DNA from: Thermoplasmata archaeon
GTDB lineage: Archaea; Thermoplasmatota; E2; DHVEG-1
DNA: 26,363 bases
Assembly (NCBI GenBank): GCA_003651045.1
Contig: QMTJ01000002.1
Coordinates: 1 to 26,363, forward strand
Direction: 5' to 3'
Position numbers and translations under genes: made by a program. Each line of letters starts with the position of its first letter. Position 1 is the stretch's first letter. Shown here one piece after another: positions 22,886 through 26,363 of the stretch. The notes under the pieces were generated by a model, which saw only the letters and a program-made list of their open reading frames with translations, was not told the origin of the DNA and searched no databases.

Positions 22886-25011
22886 ACATTCTCCCCCTTC
22901 TGTTTTAGGAGTATTCTAACATCAACAACCTTTACACCTTCACCGTACTCATAAACCATTAAAGGGTTGATCTCAATATCTGAAACATCCTCTATTTTTT
23001 CCATGAGTTTTCCCACACGTAACAATACATCAACTATTCCTTTAATATCCTTCTGTTTCTCACCACGTACACCAAGCAGTATCGGATAAGCGTTTATGCC
23101 TCTAACCATTTTCTTAGCATCATTAAGGGTAAGTGGAACCGCTCTAAAGGTTACATCCTTAAGTGTTTCAACGTAGATGCCACCAAGACCGAACATAACG
23201 ACGGGTCCAAAGGATGGATCCAAGGTGCCACCAACGATTGTTTCTACACCCTTTGGTACCATCTCACATACCTCTATACCTCTTATTCTCGCCTTTGGAA
23301 ACTTTGTTCTGCAGCTTTTCATAATGGCCTGGTAAGCATCTATAACCTCGTTCTTATTCTCAAGGTCAAGAGCAACACCACCAGCATCTGTTTTATGGAT
23401 GATATCCTCTGAAACGATCTTTAAAACAGCAGGATAACCAATCTCCTCAGCAAACGACACAGCTTCATCTAAACTCCTTGCTATACGCCATCTTGGTAGG
23501 GTTAAACCAACGAGTTTCATTATTTCCTTTGCTTCATCAGGCATCAAAAACCTTCTATCCTCAGATCTAGCCTTACTTATAATCCTCTTTATTGACACCA
23601 CATCTATCCTCACATCAGGTGTTTCAACTGAATGTTTGATTTCGTCAACAAACCTTTTTCTCCCATATAAGGCACCCAACGCTGAGGCGGCATCATAAAC
23701 ATCATCGAAAACATGTACACCCTTTTTTCTTGTCTCATCTATGATCTCTTCAACCTTTTCACCACCAAGCATAGAAAAAAGTATTGGTTTACTTTTTTTG
23801 TAAACCTGACCCATGTCTATAACCATATCGCTCATACCTTCTGGGTCAAAAACCCCTGTTTCACAGTAAAGAGCAAGAACCGCATTAATCTCCTTAGCTT
23901 TAAGGGCTTTTTTAAGAGAAACCTTATACTCTTCAACACCAGCCTCTCCCGTAAGATCAATGGGGTTTCTCGCTGAGCCAAACTCAGGCATAACATCCTT
24001 GAATACTCTTTGAAGAAAAACACTGTCATCCATGAGAGGAACACCATACTTCTCACATGCATCAGCACACATCACACCTAAACCGCCACCATTTGTAATA
24101 ATAACAGTGTTGTCACCCTCAACGGTTGGTAGCTCAGAGAGAACACGAGCCCAGTTGAAGGCATCATCAACACTCTCAGCTCTAAGAATGCCACACTGCT
24201 CAGCTATACCATTAAAAACGTTATCAGAACCAGCGAGTGAACCCGTGTGTGAGGCTGCAGCAAGAGCACCGCGTTTTGATCTACCAGATTTAACAACAAC
24301 AACATGCTTATCCTCAGGCATACTCTTGAGGGTTTTTATCAACTTACCACCGTTTTTTATCCCCTCAATATACATCAAAACAACTCTAGTTTGCTCATCC
24401 TCCTTCAGATACTGAAGCAAATCCGCTTCATCAAGATCAGATTTGTTTCCAACAGATATAATCGCCGATAAACCTATTCTATCTACAACACTTCTACCAA
24501 CCATAGCGCCACCAAGGGCACCACTCTGAGTTATTATAGCAATCTTCCCGGGAAGTATTTTAGAAGGACCGAAGGAAGCATTAAGAGAAACCTTAGCGGA
24601 GTACATACCAAAAACATTTGGACCAAGAACACGCATACCATGCTTTCTTGCAAAATCAACGATTTTTTTCTCCTCCCTCCTGTTTCCAACCTCAGAAAAA
24701 CCAGATGTGATTATTATAAGAAACTTAACCTTAGCCGCGACGCAATCCTGAACCACATCAAAAACAACAGGTGCTGGTACAACAACAACTGCAAGATCTA
24801 CAGCTCCTTCAATTTCTACTACTCTTTTGTAAACCTTAAGACCAAGTATCTCTCCACCCTTTGGGTTAACAGGGTATACTTCTCCACGGTATCCACCAGC
24901 CAATATATTGTTCAACACCTTATGCCCTATCTTAACAGGGTTAGATGAAGCACCTACAACAGCAACAGATTTTGGTTCAAACAATGCTTTCAAATCAACT
25001 TTATCACTCAT
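22882..25011 (-). CDS. acd: ADP-forming acetyl/acyl-CoA synthetase, fused alpha-beta
   Basis: A 709-residue acyl-CoA synthetase (NDP-forming), which converts acyl-CoA, ADP and phosphate to the free acid, CoA and ATP; in archaea it is the main energy-conserving step of acetate formation. Domain order is alpha then beta. The CoA-binding Rossmann domain comes first (VAVVGASSNPVKIGHKVLNN, about 15-34), followed by the ligase/flavodoxin-like domains (TQSGALGGAMV, about 161-171). The phosphohistidine candidate is His255 in SHTGSLAG. From about 480 the ATP-grasp domain follows (GYPAVLKIVSEDIIHKTDAGGV, with DIEINPLMVY near the end). The fused form differs from the separate alpha and beta subunits of Pyrococcus. 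It starts 7 nt after the hydrolase gene, with GGTGA as a Shine-Dalgarno candidate, and overlaps the next gene by 4 nt. The exact acyl substrate cannot be told. Confidence 0.95.
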   Translation of the reverse strand: MSDKVDLKALFEPKSVAVVGASSNPVKIGHKVLNNILAGGYRGEVYPVNPKGGEILGLKVYKRVVEIEGAVDLAVVVVPAPVVFDVVQDCVAAKVKFLIIITSGFSEVGNRREEKKIVDFARKHGMRVLGPNVFGMYSAKVSLNASFGPSKILPGKIAIITQSGALGGAMVGRSVVDRIGLSAIISVGNKSDLDEADLLQYLKEDEQTRVVLMYIEGIKNGGKLIKTLKSMPEDKHVVVVKSGRSKRGALAAASHTGSLAGSDNVFNGIAEQCGILRAESVDDAFNWARVLSELPTVEGDNTVIITNGGGLGVMCADACEKYGVPLMDDSVFLQRVFKDVMPEFGSARNPIDLTGEAGVEEYKVSLKKALKAKEINAVLALYCETGVFDPEGMSDMVIDMGQVYKKSKPILFSMLGGEKVEEIIDETRKKGVHVFDDVYDAASALGALYGRKRFVDEIKHSVETPDVRIDVVSIKRIISKARSEDRRFLMPDEAKEIMKLVGLTLPRWRIARSLDEAVSFAEEIGYPAVLKIVSEDIIHKTDAGGVALDLENKNEVIDAYQAIMKSCRTKFPKARIRGIEVCEMVPKGVETIVGGTLDPSFGPVVMFGLGGIYVETLKDVTFRAVPLTLNDAKKMVRGINAYPILLGVRGEKQKDIKGIVDVLLRVGKLMEKIEDVSDIEINPLMVYEYGEGVKVVDVRILLKQKGENV

Positions 25012-25018
25012 TCACTTC

Positions 25019-26363
25019 TCACCTGAACCTCATCTTCAACTCATATACTCCTGCCTCAGCATGCCGTTTTTCTATCTCAAAACCCATTTCATAAAACAGG
25101 TGAAGCATTGGTTGATTGTTGGCAAAAACCTCTGCTGTAAAACCAAGCAAACCCTGCTTCTTCGCCAGTTGAGTCAAATAACTCAGAAGCACCTTTCCAA
25201 TCCCTTTGTTTTGATAGTCATCCCTAACAACAAAAGCAACCTCTGCCGTATGATTCTGCTCATCGATACCATACTGACCAATACCTAAGACTACTTCCTT
25301 TGGCCCCTCCTGTTTAACAGCGAGAATCACCATCTCCCTACTATAATCTATGACAACAAACTCCTGCAACCTCTCGTGAGGCATATCGGTACGCATAGAC
25401 ATAAAACGCTTATAGATAGTTTGATCCGATAACGAATAAAAAAACTCCTTCAACAAGGGTTCATCAGAGATTCTAACAGGTCTCAACACCAACTCTATAC
25501 CCGTCTCTGTTGTACGAAACGTTTCTAGATGAGCAGGATACTCACCTCTACTACCGGGTATAAATGCTTGATCCTTAAAAATCAGATTTGCTTTCTTCGC
25601 TTCCTCAAGCAGCCACGCCCGAAACCTCGGATGAGCTATAGCAATCAAACTCATAGCTCGCTCTCTAACATTCTTACCATGAAGATAAGCTATCCCATAC
25701 TCCGTAACAACATAATGTACATCTCCTCTTGTAAGAGTAACACCAGCTCCCTCCTTCAGAAAAGGAACTATTCGTGACACATTCCCATCTTGAGCCGTTG
25801 ACGGCAACACAAGAATATTCTTCCCACCATCTGAGAGATGAGCCCCTCTCATAAAATCAGCCTGTCCACCTATACCGCTATACAATGTTTTTCCGAGAGA
25901 CTCCGCTGTTGACTGCCCAGTTAAATCAACCTCCAAAGCGGTATTAATAGCAGTCATTTTTCTATTCCTTGCGATAACAAAAGGGTTGTTTGTGTACTCT
26001 ATCGGATGAAAATCTACCTCAGGGTTATCATCAATGAACCGGTAGGTCTCCTCTGAACCCATACAAAACGATGCAACCGTTTTTCCCCTATGGATTGTCT
26101 TCTCTTGATTAGTCACCACACCTTTCTTCATCAACTCCACTATTCCGTCAGACATAAGCTCTGTGTGAACACCAAGATTTTTCTTATCCTGCAGACTTGC
26201 AAGAATAGCATCAGGAATACTTCCATAACCAACCTGAATCGTTGAACCATCTTCTACAAGACGTGCAACATATCTCCCTATTTTCTCAGAAACATCTTCT
26301 TTCTCAGAAGGTGGATAAATAAGTAGTTTTTCATCATGAGGAATCACAAAATCCACATCCTCA
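25019..26363 (-). CDS. Acetyl-CoA hydrolase/transferase fused to GNAT, partial
   Basis: The 3' part of a two-domain gene whose frame runs off the right edge of the window. The first about 270 visible residues are the C-terminal part of an acetyl-CoA hydrolase/CoA-transferase (4-hydroxybutyrate CoA-transferase type): GYGSIPDAI, HTELMSDGIVEL, TAINTALEVDLTGQ, the oxyanion-type GIGGQADFMRGA, and YGIAYLHGKNVRERA. The family's catalytic Glu is expected in the MSDGI/EYTNNP region but I cannot assign it with certainty. Residues from about 285 form a GNAT N-acetyltransferase (LRPVRISDEPLLKEFF, EVAFVVRDDYQNKGIGKVLL, the acetyl-CoA pyrophosphate loop). The fusion suggests an enzyme that both binds acyl-CoA and acetylates or senses it. 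It is the first visible gene of the operon with acd and the DRTGG protein. The N-terminal CoA-transferase half lies outside. Confidence 0.9.
   Translation of the reverse strand, partial: EDVDFVIPHDEKLLIYPPSEKEDVSEKIGRYVARLVEDGSTIQVGYGSIPDAILASLQDKKNLGVHTELMSDGIVELMKKGVVTNQEKTIHRGKTVASFCMGSEETYRFIDDNPEVDFHPIEYTNNPFVIARNRKMTAINTALEVDLTGQSTAESLGKTLYSGIGGQADFMRGAHLSDGGKNILVLPSTAQDGNVSRIVPFLKEGAGVTLTRGDVHYVVTEYGIAYLHGKNVRERAMSLIAIAHPRFRAWLLEEAKKANLIFKDQAFIPGSRGEYPAHLETFRTTETGIELVLRPVRISDEPLLKEFFYSLSDQTIYKRFMSMRTDMPHERLQEFVVIDYSREMVILAVKQEGPKEVVLGIGQYGIDEQNHTAEVAFVVRDDYQNKGIGKVLLSYLTQLAKKQGLLGFTAEVFANNQPMLHLFYEMGFEIEKRHAEAGVYELKMRFR

Noticed and set aside
1..26363. CRISPR arrays, insertion sequences, toxin-antitoxin or phage genes
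   Set aside because: I saw no regularly spaced repeats, transposase motifs, terminal inverted repeats or paired small toxin/antitoxin frames. The intein is the only mobile element seen.

Overview
The window is a piece of an archaeal chromosome. It carries both subunits of D-family DNA polymerase, an MCM helicase, archaeal-type EF-2, S7 and S12, diphthine synthase, a HerA-type ATPase and an archaeal SRP RNA. Base composition is AT-rich and intergenic gaps are short and T-rich. TATA-like boxes sit about 25-40 nt before many starts. PolD rules out Crenarchaeota. The ADP-forming acetyl-CoA synthetase operon, the A22 membrane protease and the tail motif on the secreted PKD proteins make me favour a heterotrophic Thermoplasmata-like euryarchaeon, but the lineage is an inference and no species can be named.

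Layout. 1-528 is the 3' end of the PolD small subunit gene. 691-3290 holds two convergent genes for secreted, PKD-containing proteins. 3481-8373 is the PolD large subunit, interrupted by a 487-residue intein (6160-7620) exactly at the catalytic NCDGDED motif. A small two-helix membrane protein (8449-8703), the SRP RNA (about 8716-9043) and mcm (9144-11252) follow. On the minus strand come an unknown 117-residue protein, EF-2, S7 and S12 (a str operon lacking tuf and S10 on the EF-2 side), a transglutaminase-like lipoprotein, a HerA ATPase and diphthine synthase. On the plus strand from 19121 are a CaCA-type cation antiporter and a presenilin-like A22 protease, then a decayed lipoate-protein ligase. 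The right end is a minus-strand operon: acetyl-CoA hydrolase/transferase fused to GNAT (cut by the window edge), ADP-forming acyl-CoA synthetase, and a BioD-like/DRTGG P-loop protein.

How the genes fit together. PolD and MCM are replisome parts. S12, S7 and EF-2 are translation parts, and DphB makes the diphthamide precursor on EF-2 His599. The right-hand operon handles acetyl/acyl-CoA and could couple acetate formation to ATP synthesis.

The most unusual items are: (1) the HerA ATPase ends, after a proline-rich linker, in what looks like the C-terminal half of an endonuclease III fold, with a perfect C-X6-C-X2-C-X5-C iron-sulfur loop but no catalytic residues; (2) the intein in the PolD active site, with a LAGLIDADG endonuclease, a possible HTH insert and an Asn-Asn C-terminus in place of the usual His-Asn; (3) a similar short C-terminal tail on two neighbouring secreted proteins, possibly a sorting signal; (4) an lplA pseudogene broken by four successive shifts of the same sense; (5) abrupt changes in synonymous codon composition inside single genes.
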